Source: Strigamia acuminata (Eukaryota; Arthropoda; Chilopoda; Geophilomorpha; Linotaeniidae). Taken from it: a stretch of 64,000 nucleotides of DNA. Shown piece by piece: positions 11,100-21,293 of the stretch. The first letter of the stretch is position 1, and every line of letters starts with the position of its first letter. The notes below the pieces were generated by a model. That model searched no databases and was not told the origin of the DNA. It worked only from the letters and a program-made list of their open reading frames with translations. The stretch spans positions 1,612,001-1,676,000 of the forward strand of contig OX442315.1 in NCBI GenBank assembly GCA_949358305.1, in the 5' to 3' direction. A program made the translations under genes and the position numbers.

Positions 11100-14072
11100 T
11101 ATATAAGTTTTTGCTCGTTCGAGCGTCTTACTCATCCCTGCATGTCCACTTAATGGATGTCCGTGACAGGCAAACAGTACTCTTCGTACTAATGACGGTG
11201 GAATGACAGCTTTAAATCCGTTTCCAGAGTCATTCAATTCCTCTTCAAACGTTGGTTTGAAATAAATCAGCATTTCATTACCATTTTCTTCTTGAAAATC
11301 TAATTGGTAACCTTGGACTGCTTTCATCCATTCTTTAGTTTTCTTAAACCTTCTTTGTTCGATTTCATCTCGTTTCAGATGATCGATTATCATTCTACAC
11401 TCTTTGTCGGCTAGTTGAGCTTCTATAATTTCTTCTCGAGTCGGTGGAACTTCCTTTAAAACTTCCGTTAAAGCACTAAATAGTGTTTCTTCTGTAGCTT
11501 CATCTATTTTCTCCCCCTTTTCCAAAGTATTGTATAATAATTTGGAATAATCGAAATGAAGCTGCACATTCGTTAGAAATTGGCAATCTTCTTTATTATT
11601 CCTTCGAATAATTTCTCGATTTCCGTCCCATTCTGGCCAGAATTGAGTAATCTCGATTGGTTCACAATAATCATTCTCTGGAATGTCTTCGATCTCCAAA
11701 GGCGCTCTCGAGAAGGCGTCGGCAACTTGGTTCTGGGTACCTCGTCGATATTTAATCTTAAAGGCGCCACATTGAAGTTTAATTGCCCAACGACCAAATC
11801 GTCCCGATGGTTCTGGTGTTCCCATCAGCCATTTTAATGCTTCGGCGTCTGATTCCAAAGTAAATGTCGTATATTCGATATACGGTCGGAATTTGTCGAC
11901 TGCCCACACTACTGCTAAACACTCGAGTTCGGGTGTTGAGTAGCGTACTTCTGCCCCTCGTAAGACTCGACTAGCATAAGCTACGGGTCTAGGAGTCATG
12001 ATCATTTCTCTTTTTCCTTCATCGAAGAATTCCACATCTTGGCATAACACACTACCAAGTCCATCATGTGATGCGTCTGTCAAGATTACGAATGGTTTCA
12101 TCATATCTGGCATTAACAAAACTTGTGTTTCGTCACATAAAATATTTTTTATTGTTTCAAAAGCTTTCTCTTGTTCTTCTCCCCATTCGAACACTGCTTT
12201 ATCATGCATCATGCTAGTTAGAGGCCTAGCAATTTTTGCATGTTCGGGAATAAATTTCCGGAAGAAATTTGACAAGCCATGAAATCGTTGAATATCCTTG
12301 GAATTCTTAGGAGTTGGATATTTCCTAACGGATACTATCTTGTCTGGGTCAGGTGCTAATCCGGTTGGAGTTATCAAATGACCCAAAAATTTGAGTGTAG
12401 TTTTTCCAAATTTTGATTTTTCCTTATTTACTGATAAGTTGGCCTTATCTAGTCTTTCCAACACATCTTTGATATGTTCAAGATGTTTCTCCCAAGTGGT
12501 GGAGAAGATTATCACGTCGTCCAAATAGACTAACGCGTGTTTGTATAATGCTTCGCCCATCACTCGTTCCATTAAGAACTGAAATGTACACGGCGCATTG
12601 CAAAGACCAAAAGGCATGCGGACAAATTGGTAATTGCCTTTCGGAGTATAAAAGGCGGTTTTCTGTCTATCTTCCTCGTCCATCTCGACCTGATAATACC
12701 CTTTGGTAAGGTCAAGAGACGTGAAATATTTTGCCTGATTTGTATTGTGGAGTAACAAATCAATACTTGGCATTTGTATGGCGTTGATTTCGGTGATTGC
12801 ATTCAACCACCGATAATCGATACATAAACGATAAGTACCATTTGGTTTGGCTACGATCACTGGATGACTTATGTAAGGTCCAGTAGCTCTTTCGATCAAA
12901 TTATCCGCTTCTAATTCTTCTACTAATTTAGTCATAATGGCTATTTTAGCAGGGTTATACATTCGAAATGGTTGTTTTTTCCACGTTACATCCTTTTTAA
13001 AGGTGATCTTATGCTTTATTATGTTAGTACATCCGACTTTATCTCTAAAGACGTTCTTAACACTAGCAATTACTTCGCGTAATTTACTTTTTTCCTCATC
13101 TGAACAGTCACAATCCTTTACCAGCAATTCTTCCCAATTATCTGGCGTGTGTGTGGCTGTTGCGTTGTCAGTCAACACTTGTACTCGAGCTAAATTACAA
13201 TTTAACTCGTCAGTTTCGTAGGGTGCAGTCCAGTCGGACTTGCTGTCGCAAGTAAATACAGCTCGTGCTGGATTTAAATTAATTTTGGTTCGGCGCATAA
13301 AATTATGTCCGATAATTAATCCACACACATTATTATCCAAAATGATAAAATTTATCGGTGTGAATTCTGCTCCATCTGCCCATTGTACACACAAAGTAAT
13401 TTGTCCCAGTGGAATATGAGTAACTCCAACTGCACAAACTCTCATGTGTTTTGGACAATCTTGTATGAAATCGGGAGATGCACAAGTTTTACTTAGTAAT
13501 TGCAACCCAATAAAACACTGTGTGGCTCCTGAGTCCATCAAAGCATTATAGGTGAGTCCACCTATTGTAATTTTCATTCGGGGGTCGTCGATGTGATTTT
13601 CCAATTTATTAATTCGTTCGATGCCATCTTTTCGTTTTAACTGACTCTCGTTAATGTAAGATTTTAATCTCGCAAATCTGGAGGATTTGGAGTCGGGATT
13701 CAAATTATCAATCATTGATTGTAAATTCTCGAATACTCCTCCACTAGAACTGGTGGATTCATCACGAATATTAAGATTGGATGTATCTTGTATCAATCTA
13801 GCTAAAGATTCGTCCCCCTTATCTAGAGAAAACAGGTCGTCGTGAAAATTCAAGAACGGGTTTGCTGTCTCTTCTGCCGAAAAAGGTGTATTTGATGCGA
13901 TTTTAAACTTGTAATTCCAGTTTCTTTTCCGTGTCTTCCGGTTGGGACGAGCACGCTTAATTTCTTTATCTTGAATAGTTAAATTATCCAAAGTTTCGGA
14001 AAGTACTTGTTCCAAGTCTGGTGGTAAAATTCCTTCGGAATTAATGATAGGGGGCTCGAGGACCCCCGCCAC
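11079..14072 (-). CDS. pol: Element A pol: protease, RT, RNase H, truncated integrase
   Basis: This frame of 997 codons is entered from gag by a -1 frameshift; the GTG at 14072 is not a true start. The aspartic protease is at LMDSGATQCF (D180). The reverse transcriptase follows, with LCIDYRWLN, FGLCNAPCTF and the YLDDVIIF active site near residue 500. RNase H then carries the TDASHDGLG and TPELECLAV motifs, and its connection to integrase includes the DAFSRAP motif. The ORF ends inside the integrase HHCC finger (HGHPLSGHAG..., then AKTYILLAEDE stop), because of a frameshift. The integrase core is absent from the element, so reverse transcription could proceed but integration would need help from another copy. 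Gypsy (Metaviridae-type) domain order is certain. Confidence 0.93.
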   Translation of the reverse strand: MAGVLEPPIINSEGILPPDLEQVLSETLDNLTIQDKEIKRARPNRKTRKRNWNYKFKIASNTPFSAEETANPFLNFHDDLFSLDKGDESLARLIQDTSNLNIRDESTSSSGGVFENLQSMIDNLNPDSKSSRFARLKSYINESQLKRKDGIERINKLENHIDDPRMKITIGGLTYNALMDSGATQCFIGLQLLSKTCASPDFIQDCPKHMRVCAVGVTHIPLGQITLCVQWADGAEFTPINFIILDNNVCGLIIGHNFMRRTKINLNPARAVFTCDSKSDWTAPYETDELNCNLARVQVLTDNATATHTPDNWEELLVKDCDCSDEEKSKLREVIASVKNVFRDKVGCTNIIKHKITFKKDVTWKKQPFRMYNPAKIAIMTKLVEELEADNLIERATGPYISHPVIVAKPNGTYRLCIDYRWLNAITEINAIQMPSIDLLLHNTNQAKYFTSLDLTKGYYQVEMDEEDRQKTAFYTPKGNYQFVRMPFGLCNAPCTFQFLMERVMGEALYKHALVYLDDVIIFSTTWEKHLEHIKDVLERLDKANLSVNKEKSKFGKTTLKFLGHLITPTGLAPDPDKIVSVRKYPTPKNSKDIQRFHGLSNFFRKFIPEHAKIARPLTSMMHDKAVFEWGEEQEKAFETIKNILCDETQVLLMPDMMKPFVILTDASHDGLGSVLCQDVEFFDEGKREMIMTPRPVAYASRVLRGAEVRYSTPELECLAVVWAVDKFRPYIEYTTFTLESDAEALKWLMGTPEPSGRFGRWAIKLQCGAFKIKYRRGTQNQVADAFSRAPLEIEDIPENDYCEPIEITQFWPEWDGNREIIRRNNKEDCQFLTNVQLHFDYSKLLYNTLEKGEKIDEATEETLFSALTEVLKEVPPTREEIIEAQLADKECRMIIDHLKRDEIEQRRFKKTKEWMKAVQGYQLDFQEENGNEMLIYFKPTFEEELNDSGNGFKAVIPPSLVRRVLFACHGHPLSGHAGMSKTLERAKTYILLAEDE

Positions 14073-14081
14073 TAGTTTTTT
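14050..14081 (-). promoter_or_regulatory. Element A gag-pol -1 ribosomal frameshift signal
   Basis: On the minus strand the gag codons CCA AAA AAC TAG contain the perfect slippery heptamer A AAA AAC (plus 14075-14081) directly before the gag stop. After a 7-nt spacer, GGGGG (14067-14063) can pair with CCCCC (14054-14050) around an 8-nt loop. Slipping by -1 enters the pol frame. Heptamer, spacer and stem fit the standard -1 frameshift layout. Confidence 0.85.
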
Positions 14082-16453
14082 GGAACCGGTGGGGTTTCAG
14101 TGATTGGTGCCGTAGTAGCGTTCTTCGGGTCTAAGAATTTACTAAATAAATCCGACACTGTCTTACTTATCGTTGTTTGCATACTGTTATTCATATCAGT
14201 TTTTAATTCTTCCATTTTTTGATCAATAGCTTCGGCAGTTACCCAATTTTGGCGTGGTCGCTTAAATTCGTTCGACTGCTGATTAGCGCTATTGTTATTG
14301 GAATTATTATTTCCAGGGAAATTATTGCTAAATTTTCGCTTTGGAAGCAGAGGACATTCTCTTTTGAAATGACCTGGTTGTTTACAATGAAAACATTTCC
14401 CTGTCTGATTTTCCGACATGGCACATAATAAATTATCCATTGATACATTATTCTCTGTCAACTCATTGACTTCCATTATTTCTTCTTCCGGCTCTATTTC
14501 CATCATTTGAGTGGATCGAGCCGAAGGTCTCGTATTTTTGGTATCTTTAGAATACTTCTGGTTGTTAGATACCACTTTATCAATTTCCTTGGAATTCTCT
14601 GTACGGATTCTTTGGGGTTCAAAGAGTGCTCTATTCGTTCGTACGAATTGAAAGATTTTGTCTACTGACTCGCTCCTGTACAGATTTCGATCGATTAATC
14701 TATTGTAACTTGTCCAATTCAAGTTGTCGAAAAGCGTGGCAACATTTCCTCTCTCGGAGTACGATCCTTGGGCTTTAGTGAATCTGACTAGAAATTCATA
14801 TAAAGGTTCATCGTCTCCTTGGATTACTTTTCGTAAATTTCGGAGTCGAGTAGTTGGAATCATGTCGAATTCCTCACGAAATAATTCTACGAAGGTTTCC
14901 CAATTATTAAACCTGGTTTTATTCTCGTCATACCATTGTTGGGCTAATCCTGACAAGTAGGTGGGAATACCTTGATTTACCATTTCGTCCAGGGTTAGTC
15001 CTTTGGAGATGGCTACTGTTTTAGCTACTGATAAAAATTTATCTATATCCTCCTGTTTTCCGTCGAAAACTGGGAGGTCTTGTCCTTTGAAAAAGACTTT
15101 ACTGGGTCCTGGATTATTAGATCGTTGAGGCCCAGCAGTTTGTTGAGTTTGAACGAATGTGTCCATTCGACTATCCAATTGTTTTTGGAATTGGGCGGCC
15201 ATATTTTGTTGCATCTTTAAAATATATTCAAACGAAATATTGGTTTCTTCCGAGGGAAGTCTAGTTCCGGTAGAGCTTCCTGCAGAAGAGTGTGAACTTG
15301 GAACGTCACCTGTTGATGCACGTGAGGGGTTTGACTCGTCTCGAGTTTTACTTCCGTGACTAACATGGGTGGATGCCGCAAGGTTAAGACGAGAGTCTAA
15401 GAGTTTTTCTCTATTCCTTTGGCTGTCTTCGGCGCGATGCAAAAGATTTGTCGTTTCTTCGAGTTCTTTTTGTCGTTTGTTCAACTCATCCCGCTGTCTC
15501 TGGATTTCATCCAAAAGTTTGTTGAAATCTACACTCGGCACTTGATCTTGTGAGATCTTATCTTGTCTGATAACAACTTGTTGGATTTCTTCAACCTCTG
15601 CCGCCTTCTGACGAATTTCAGCTTGTTTAGTAGCTTCTTCGTCGAGCTGATTTTGACGAATTTTTTCGTCGTTAATCTTCTTTTGATTAATTGCTTCTTG
15701 TCGAAGTCGCTCTTTTTCCACTTCGTCTAATCTCAATTGTTCCTGTCGATTTTGAGGTAAGACTGGAGATGGTAGTGGAGATAATTTTCGTCGAATGGCA
15801 GATTTATTTCCTCGCCCTTTAGGGGTTTGTTTGGCAAAATGTCTCGTCCCATTCTCCGTATAAATATGCGGATTGGGTTGCTTTTTAGCATTTTCAGGTT
15901 GAAAAGTTGAAAAATTGGATCCTCCTGCCTCCGAAATACTTGGAGTATTGTGGCAACTGGCGTTGCGGGAGTGAGGAGTTCTATTTCCCAAACTGGACTG
16001 ATCAAGCGATTCCTTGCTTGATGTTCGAAATAACTCTCGAATATCTTGGTTGCGAACCGACGGAGTTTTAATTCTTGCTTGATCTCCCAACTTACGTTGT
16101 GGAGTTTTAGATCGTGATCTGTTTTCTTCAGACAGATCTCTTGGCGACGGGATTGGGTCCTTTCCAGAATTATGGTTCGCCGAACTCTCCTTCGAAAGTT
16201 CTGCTCGTTTTTCCGGAGTTGGATTAATACGTATGTTACGTAACGCCTGCTTCGTCACAAATTCAGAAGCTTCAATTATGGTCTTGAACTGTGTTCTATC
16301 TAGTTCATAATGCGTACAGAACTGTGTGAGTTCATCGGGAATCATTTCCGTTTGATCACAAAGTTTTACGTAACTTGAATCCAAGCTAGTTTCTTCGTTA
16401 GCGGCCTTTTCTTCGGCAACTCTTTCGTTGTTAGGAAGATTGTTGGGATCCAT
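14072..16453 (-). CDS. gag: Element A Gag
   Basis: A 793-residue structural polyprotein starting at an ATG (16453). The N-terminal motif FCTHYELDRTQFKTIIEA recurs in element B's protein. A Ser/Arg- and Gln/Glu-rich coiled-coil-like middle (about 230-350) follows. The retrotransposon Gag (capsid-like) segment contains the YLSGLAQQWYDE and FVELFREEF motifs (about 490-620). A CCHC zinc knuckle, CFHCKQPGHFKREC, lies near residue 687, then an Asn-rich stretch. It should form particles and bind the RNA genome. The ORF is intact. The last codons carry the frameshift heptamer that leads into pol. Confidence 0.92.
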   Translation of the reverse strand: MDPNNLPNNERVAEEKAANEETSLDSSYVKLCDQTEMIPDELTQFCTHYELDRTQFKTIIEASEFVTKQALRNIRINPTPEKRAELSKESSANHNSGKDPIPSPRDLSEENRSRSKTPQRKLGDQARIKTPSVRNQDIRELFRTSSKESLDQSSLGNRTPHSRNASCHNTPSISEAGGSNFSTFQPENAKKQPNPHIYTENGTRHFAKQTPKGRGNKSAIRRKLSPLPSPVLPQNRQEQLRLDEVEKERLRQEAINQKKINDEKIRQNQLDEEATKQAEIRQKAAEVEEIQQVVIRQDKISQDQVPSVDFNKLLDEIQRQRDELNKRQKELEETTNLLHRAEDSQRNREKLLDSRLNLAASTHVSHGSKTRDESNPSRASTGDVPSSHSSAGSSTGTRLPSEETNISFEYILKMQQNMAAQFQKQLDSRMDTFVQTQQTAGPQRSNNPGPSKVFFKGQDLPVFDGKQEDIDKFLSVAKTVAISKGLTLDEMVNQGIPTYLSGLAQQWYDENKTRFNNWETFVELFREEFDMIPTTRLRNLRKVIQGDDEPLYEFLVRFTKAQGSYSERGNVATLFDNLNWTSYNRLIDRNLYRSESVDKIFQFVRTNRALFEPQRIRTENSKEIDKVVSNNQKYSKDTKNTRPSARSTQMMEIEPEEEIMEVNELTENNVSMDNLLCAMSENQTGKCFHCKQPGHFKRECPLLPKRKFSNNFPGNNNSNNNSANQQSNEFKRPRQNWVTAEAIDQKMEELKTDMNNSMQTTISKTVSDLFSKFLDPKNATTAPITETPPVPKN

Positions 16454-16499
16454 TATAAAAATATAATTGAATCGGTCGTTTTACTAATTTAGCGGTGGA

Positions 16500-16760
16500 A
16501 AACTTCGAATCGTAACTAGAATCGGATGGCGCAGTCAGGATGGTTACTGAAACACGTCTGCTGGTCTGGTCTGGAAGCGAATGATCTCAGTCTGATCTGG
16601 CTCTCCTTTAATAGCAGGGGGCTGGGGATCCTTAGATCACCTAGTTCCTGATTGGCCGGTTCGTTATCAAATGATTGTATAACGAACGTATCATTTTCGT
16701 CATCAGTTCTCTACTAAGTCCGTTCTCTTCGATTTTTTAGTCTTTACCGATAAAATAAAA
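16500..16760 (-). promoter_or_regulatory. Leader block conserved between elements A and B, promoter-like
   Basis: Located just upstream of gag, it aligns by eye with 57890-58150 of element B, including tctggtctggtctggaNgcg and ctcctttaatagcagggggctggggatcc. On the coding strand it contains TATTAAAG, TATA-like, about 30 nt before a conserved ATCA/TCATTCGC stretch. An internal promoter or a packaging signal are both possible; neither is shown. Confidence 0.45.
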
Positions 16761-17258
16761 TTCCTTCGAGAGATTATTTGTAAATATTCCCAAAATTGTA
16801 TATTTCATAAAAATAAATTCACTTTCAACCTTTGTCAATTGTTTCCAATTATTATACCTTCTCCTTAATACTGGATTTTACTTTGAAATTCCATATTCTG
16901 CAAGTTCTCTTTGTCTTGCGATTCGTTAAACATGTTTAAACTTGTCTTACTTTTACTTTTTCACGGAAAAATAAAGTAAATATCAAAATATAACTATTCT
17001 GTGTTTTATATCCATCAAATTCTCCGAAGCTTTAGTTTTTTAAATACTTCGATTAAATCTATCTCAACCATCGTGTGATAGATTTAGAATTCCTGGTTGC
17101 AATTCCTTCGTCCAGAATTGTATTATTCATTTTCTTCGAGAAAACAGAATGTACTTTCTAAAACTGCAATTTGTAAAATTTATTTAAAAATTTTTTTTTT
17201 AGCCTTATTTATCTCAAAAAAATTCACTTTTACAATTCAATCGAATTAATTGCAACCT
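16761..17258 (-). other. Element A AT-rich leader
   Basis: Noncoding sequence between the primer-binding site and the conserved leader block. It contains short TTTTC-n-GAAAA palindromes (for example near 16960 and 17135) and a degenerate copy of the PBS-proximal sequence near 17035-17100, both features amplified in element B. Confidence 0.45.
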
Positions 17259-17277
17259 AATCTCGGTGGGACCTCCA
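17259..17277 (-). promoter_or_regulatory. Element A primer-binding site (tRNA-Gln)
   Basis: On the minus strand, TGGAGGTCCCACCGAGATT lies 2 nt inside the 5' LTR. The plus strand, aatctcggtgggacctcca, corresponds to the 3' end of animal tRNA-Gln with CCA added, as I know that sequence. This sets minus-strand DNA priming and confirms the element's orientation. Confidence 0.85.
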
Positions 17278-17279
17278 CG

Positions 17280-19044
17280 TGTGACGGTGACGACCACAAC
17301 TCCCATTTAACAATGGTACCGGGAAGAGATCGCAATAAAATACAGTGAATAACACGAGATAAATACAAGAGACAATATTATCAACACACTACAGTTTTAT
17401 TGTTAGTAAACAATAATATCAATGCTAAATTGTACATAAGACTAATGCCGACATTTGGCCCGTTAAATAACTACTAAACTATACAAATGATTTTGGCCAA
17501 ATGACCCTAAAATAATATCATTACGTGTCCGTGGGATGGGAGCGGTTTCCCCATTACTCGACCTGATTATAGATGTCATCTTAAGCCGGATGGCTGCGTT
17601 CTGGAGTCCGATACGGCTTCGCTGGTTTTTCTTGGTTCGTTTGTGTAAATTATCGCACGTCGATAAATCGAATGATCTGAGCATTGCGGTTGACTTTGTC
17701 TGCACCGCCACAACTTTGGGAGGATATTGGTGTAAGTAAATGTATCCATTTACTTATCAATATTCCGCTTACGAATTATATTTAATTCGTGTCGTTGTGA
17801 GTTTCTATTTAGATATTTCGCGGATAAGTTGTCATCAACTTTATCGGTTATATTGAGTTCAATATAAGATTAAGTCTTTAGACTTGATTTGTCCAACTGG
17901 TTGTCAAGTTAAGTTTTGCTGTTATAAATAAAGTGAAGATTAGGCTTCCCGTCGCAACACACAATTGCCGTCGAAAGAAATATACGCCTTGCAATGCAGA
18001 ACGGTATCAAGCGTCCCCTGCGTCGCAACACGGTCGTTCGTCTGGCGATTGACGGTATCACGTACACAGGAGTCGATAGCTCGCGGCTCCGCACAGCAGT
18101 ATAATCTCTCGCGGTACTAATAATAGACCGACTACTTTGGCATCGAATACCATGAGAATCAGCTTGCCAAACACTTGGTGCTACTCGTGGTTACTGTAAA
18201 AACAGACTGCTTTGGCACCATCCGGTGAAGGAACTAATTCTCAACAGCAACGATGCTACTTGCGGTAACGGAATACGTTCATACCGAGAAAGACCACATG
18301 GTCCTGTCCGGAGGATACTGAATTGCACAACGGCGGGTTCTCCTTCGGCGTCGCAACCGTAAACTGTAACATTTATGCAACATAATGATCCCAGCACTTC
18401 GACTTCAATTGGCGGCGGTGGCATGATTCTGTAGAATCATGCAACGGTTCTTTGCGAATAAATCAACAAAGAACCAAAAGGTTTTTTACGTGAACAACGA
18501 ATCATATTTCTTAAGTAACAATACCAAACAGAAAATAATCAAACAGAGCTGCTGAATGGCCGGTTGTTTGGGTTTATATAACCTGACTGGATTAGGGATT
18601 AATCCAATCAACCAACTGGAACATGGGTTCCACGAATCCCTCCAATCTCGTATCACCGGAAGTGGATACTGAGGAGCAATATGCTAATTCACACCACAAC
18701 CGGAACTGGATACCCAGGACCGGAAATGGATCCACCAATCACATCGATCGGTTGATCGATGGATTATCAAATCTCCATTTCTGCTGAACTAGAGATTCCC
18801 ATCACTTAGTGTGAACAATAATTATTAATATATATTTATATTAATCCTAATAAAGTGTCGTTTTATACAAATAAATATATTCTTATATTTATTTACCAGT
18901 TTCTTAACTCGCAATTCAATTTTACCGCTGAATTATAATCGCGCCATCTAGTGGCGACTCGGAGCATTGACAAATGCGGGTTTCGCCGAAAAACACTTAG
19001 AATTCGGCCATGTTATTAATAAATAGCACTTATAAACCGTCATA
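17280..19044 (-). repeat. Element A 5' LTR
   Basis: The partner of 5942-7706, with the same length and nearly identical sequence. It is followed on the plus strand by target duplication GCGG (19045-19048). Small ORFs inside are found in both LTR copies and are not considered genes. Confidence 0.93.
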
Positions 19045-19258
19045 GCGGCGCGGTCGGAGCACGCGACCCGATCCCCCCCTCCCCCCGTCCCCAAAAAACC
19101 ACGCCTCGAGGAACCCCGAGGTTCGGTTTCCGACCGGGTCGCCTCTTGATCCGACTCGGGGCGCGTCACGGCGCGGTCGGAGGACAGCCCTCGTCCCCAA
19201 AAACCACACTCCGGGTCACGTGGTCTCGCGCCCGACTCTTTCAGTTTTCCCGTTTTCA
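19045..19258. repeat. GC-rich two-unit repeat flanking element A
   Basis: The phrase ggcgcggtcgga...cgtccccaaaaa-ccac occurs twice (about 19048-19105 and 19170-19210) with diverged filler. No gene was seen. Together with the left flank (...cacggcgcgtt) it forms the sequence into which element A inserted. Confidence 0.5.
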
Positions 19259-19976
19259 GCCCGTTACGGCCAAGGGCCGTAACGGGCCGTTACGGGATCG
19301 TGACGGGACTGTCGGCGGCCCGTTAACGGCCCGCACGGGCCGTGACGGGATTGTGACGGGACCGTTGGCGGCCCGTTAACGGCCCGCACGGGCCGTGACG
19401 GGATCGTGACGGGACCGTCGGCGGCCCGTTAACGGCCCGTACGGCCCCATGCGGGCCGTTGACGGGCCGTTGACGGGCCGTTAACGGGCTGTTAACGGGC
19501 CGTTAACGGGCCGTTACGGCGTAAATCGAAAAAATCAACAACCGACAACACGTACGTGAAAACGCGTACAACATTCATAGACATTAATCTCGAATCCTGT
19601 TTTTGGTTTTACGCCGTTAACGGGCCGTTAACGGCCCGTTAACGGCCTGCATGAGGTTGTACGGGCCGTCGGCGAGCCGAAGTCCGGGAACGAAGGCCGT
19701 TACGGGATCGTGACGGGACCGTCGGCGGCCCGTTAACGGCCCGCACGGGCCGTGACGGGATCGTGACGGGACCGTCGGCGGCCCGTTAACGGCCCGTACA
19801 ACTCTATGCGGGCCGTCGACGGGCCGTTAACGGGCCGTTAACGGGCCGTTACGGCGTAAATCGAAAAAATCAACAACCGACAACACGTACGTGAAAACGC
19901 GTACAACATTCATAGACATTAATCTCGAATCCTGTTTTTGGTTTTACGCCGTTAACGGCCCGCATGAGGTCGTACG
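19259..19976. repeat. GC-rich palindromic satellite, left part
   Basis: Tandem, irregular copies of GGCCCGTTAACGGCCC-type palindromes and cgtgacgggaccgtcggcgg units alternate with a 98-bp block (19518-19615 and 19853-19950). The block begins ggcgtaaa and ends with its inverse tttacgcc. The same blocks occur at 40124-40221 and 40512-40609. The array is interrupted at GTACG by element D. Confidence 0.85.
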
Positions 19977-20388
19977 TGTGAAGTCATTCCCGGCAAATCT
20001 GCAAACGAAATCAAAGGAAACATCAATTGAAACGGTGCGCGAAACCGACAAGCGTGCGCCATCTTTAATCTCGCAAACGTAAGTGACAGTACACGGTTAG
20101 AGGCTATTTTGCACTCTCAAATAACATAGGATAAATCATTGTTAAGTTTCCAATGATTTGTCCTTTACAATAATAAATAAAAGCACCGACATTGATAATC
20201 GATCAACAGAGGAAAAAGGATAAAACACAAATCGCTTTTTCAAGCAGACGACATCGGGGACGTGTGCTGTAAAAAGGAGAACATTCAACCGCGGTACATA
20301 ACAAGCATTGATAAAAATCATTATCGGTTGAACACTGGATCGGGACATTAATTTACAACACACTTGTTACACATACTCGGAAATTGTG
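19977..20388 (-). repeat. Element D 3' LTR, distal piece
   Basis: It matches 39462-39873 (tgaagtcattcccggc... to ...ctcggaaattgtg) and ends in TGTG, the target duplication of element C. It contains gcgccatctttaatc, a YY1-like AAAGATGGCGC on the coding strand. Confidence 0.92.
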
Positions 20389-21199
20389 TGTGGTGACCCA
20401 GTTGGATAAGTGTCCCCCCAGGGCGGATACTTGTCCTCTGAGTCACTATGATTGAAGAGTCGTTCCCCCCCGAGTGGGCTCCACGCAGGTGTGTGCCCCG
20501 AGGGGGAAGAAGCGGCTGGTGGTCAGCCCCATTGGTTGATCGCCGGCCCTTCACCCCACTGCATAAAAGGCTGTGTTTCCCGCCTAAAGTCAGAACTTAC
20601 ACAAACGACACCAAGAACACAGCAACTACCTCACCGTCAGGCCAACTTCAACTACAAGTTAGGATTGATCGAGGATCGCTGAGTAAAGTGCAAACTGTAA
20701 CTCTCACGAAGTCACTTGCGAGCTATTCCTGCGAAAGCACGAGAATAGACCTTGTGAAATCACCCAGAATAATCGCCCAGACGATTATTCGCCGAAGTAA
20801 GTGTCCGAGTGCTTTGTAGGGAACCCCAAAGTTCCTAGACGAGGCCTCTGCGACGCTAAACCAAACCCTAGACAACAGGCACGGATAGAAGACTCGAAAG
20901 AGCATTCCACCGCGTCCGTGAAGACGAATCCGTGACGAATTAACGACAACTCGAGACGCCGCCTTTGTTCCGCCGACCACGCGGAATCGACGACGCCATC
21001 TTGAGAAATCCTTTGTTCGACGCTGACCACGTCGACTCTAGAATTATTACTGAGTGTATTTTAAAGGCAGAAAGCCTGGTGAATAAATTACCTGTTTATT
21101 TACATACATTTGGTATTCATTTGGGTATTTGCATAATTGATCACAGGTAAAGTATTACACGTTAGCGCTATTTAAACCTATACAAAGTAGGACGCGACA
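20389..21199 (+). repeat. Element C 5' LTR
   Basis: Starts TGTGGTGACCCA and ends GACGCGACA. It matches 32428-33247 except for a 9-nt shorter segment near 20483 and a few substitutions. GCATAAAAGG near 20560 is a plausible TATA box. An ORF near 20448 exists in both LTRs but looks incidental. Confidence 0.93.
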
Positions 21200-21201
21200 C
21201 G

Positions 21202-21219
21202 TGGGGGCCTGTCCGGGAT
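21202..21219 (+). promoter_or_regulatory. Element C primer-binding site (tRNA-Pro-like)
   Basis: TGGGGGCCTGTCCGGGAT lies 2 nt after the LTR. It resembles the well-known tRNA-Pro site TGGGGGCTCGTCCGGGAT with two adjacent changes. The tRNA assignment is tentative; the position and TGG start are typical. Confidence 0.7.
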
Positions 21220-21293
21220 TTAGAAATAAATCTCAAATCTGAACTTGTGATCTCTCAATAAGATAACCCAAATCGTAGAATTACCGAAAGAAA

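Larger units (their letters stand above)
5942..19044 (-). mobile_element. Element A: Gypsy-type LTR retrotransposon with third ORF
   Basis: A 13.1-kb element bounded by two LTRs of equal length (1765 bp) and the target duplication GCGG (5938-5941 and 19045-19048). It reads on the minus strand as 5' LTR, tRNA-Gln primer-binding site, leader, gag, -1 frameshift, pol, ORF3, polypurine tract, 3' LTR. Only two LTR differences were noticed by eye (ccggcc/ccggcg type changes near 7076 and 7670), suggesting a recent insertion. Pol has lost its integrase core, so this copy is not self-sufficient for integration. Confidence 0.93.

Noticed and set aside
17259-17277. A tRNA-Gln gene at the primer-binding sites of A and B
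   Set aside because: Only the 3' 18-19 nt of the tRNA are present, with no cloverleaf upstream; these are primer complements.
20448-20819. 123-aa ORF in element C LTRs (also 32487-32867)
   Set aside because: It lies within the LTR U3/R region across the TATA-like site, has no motif, and is disturbed by the 9-nt LTR length difference without consequence.
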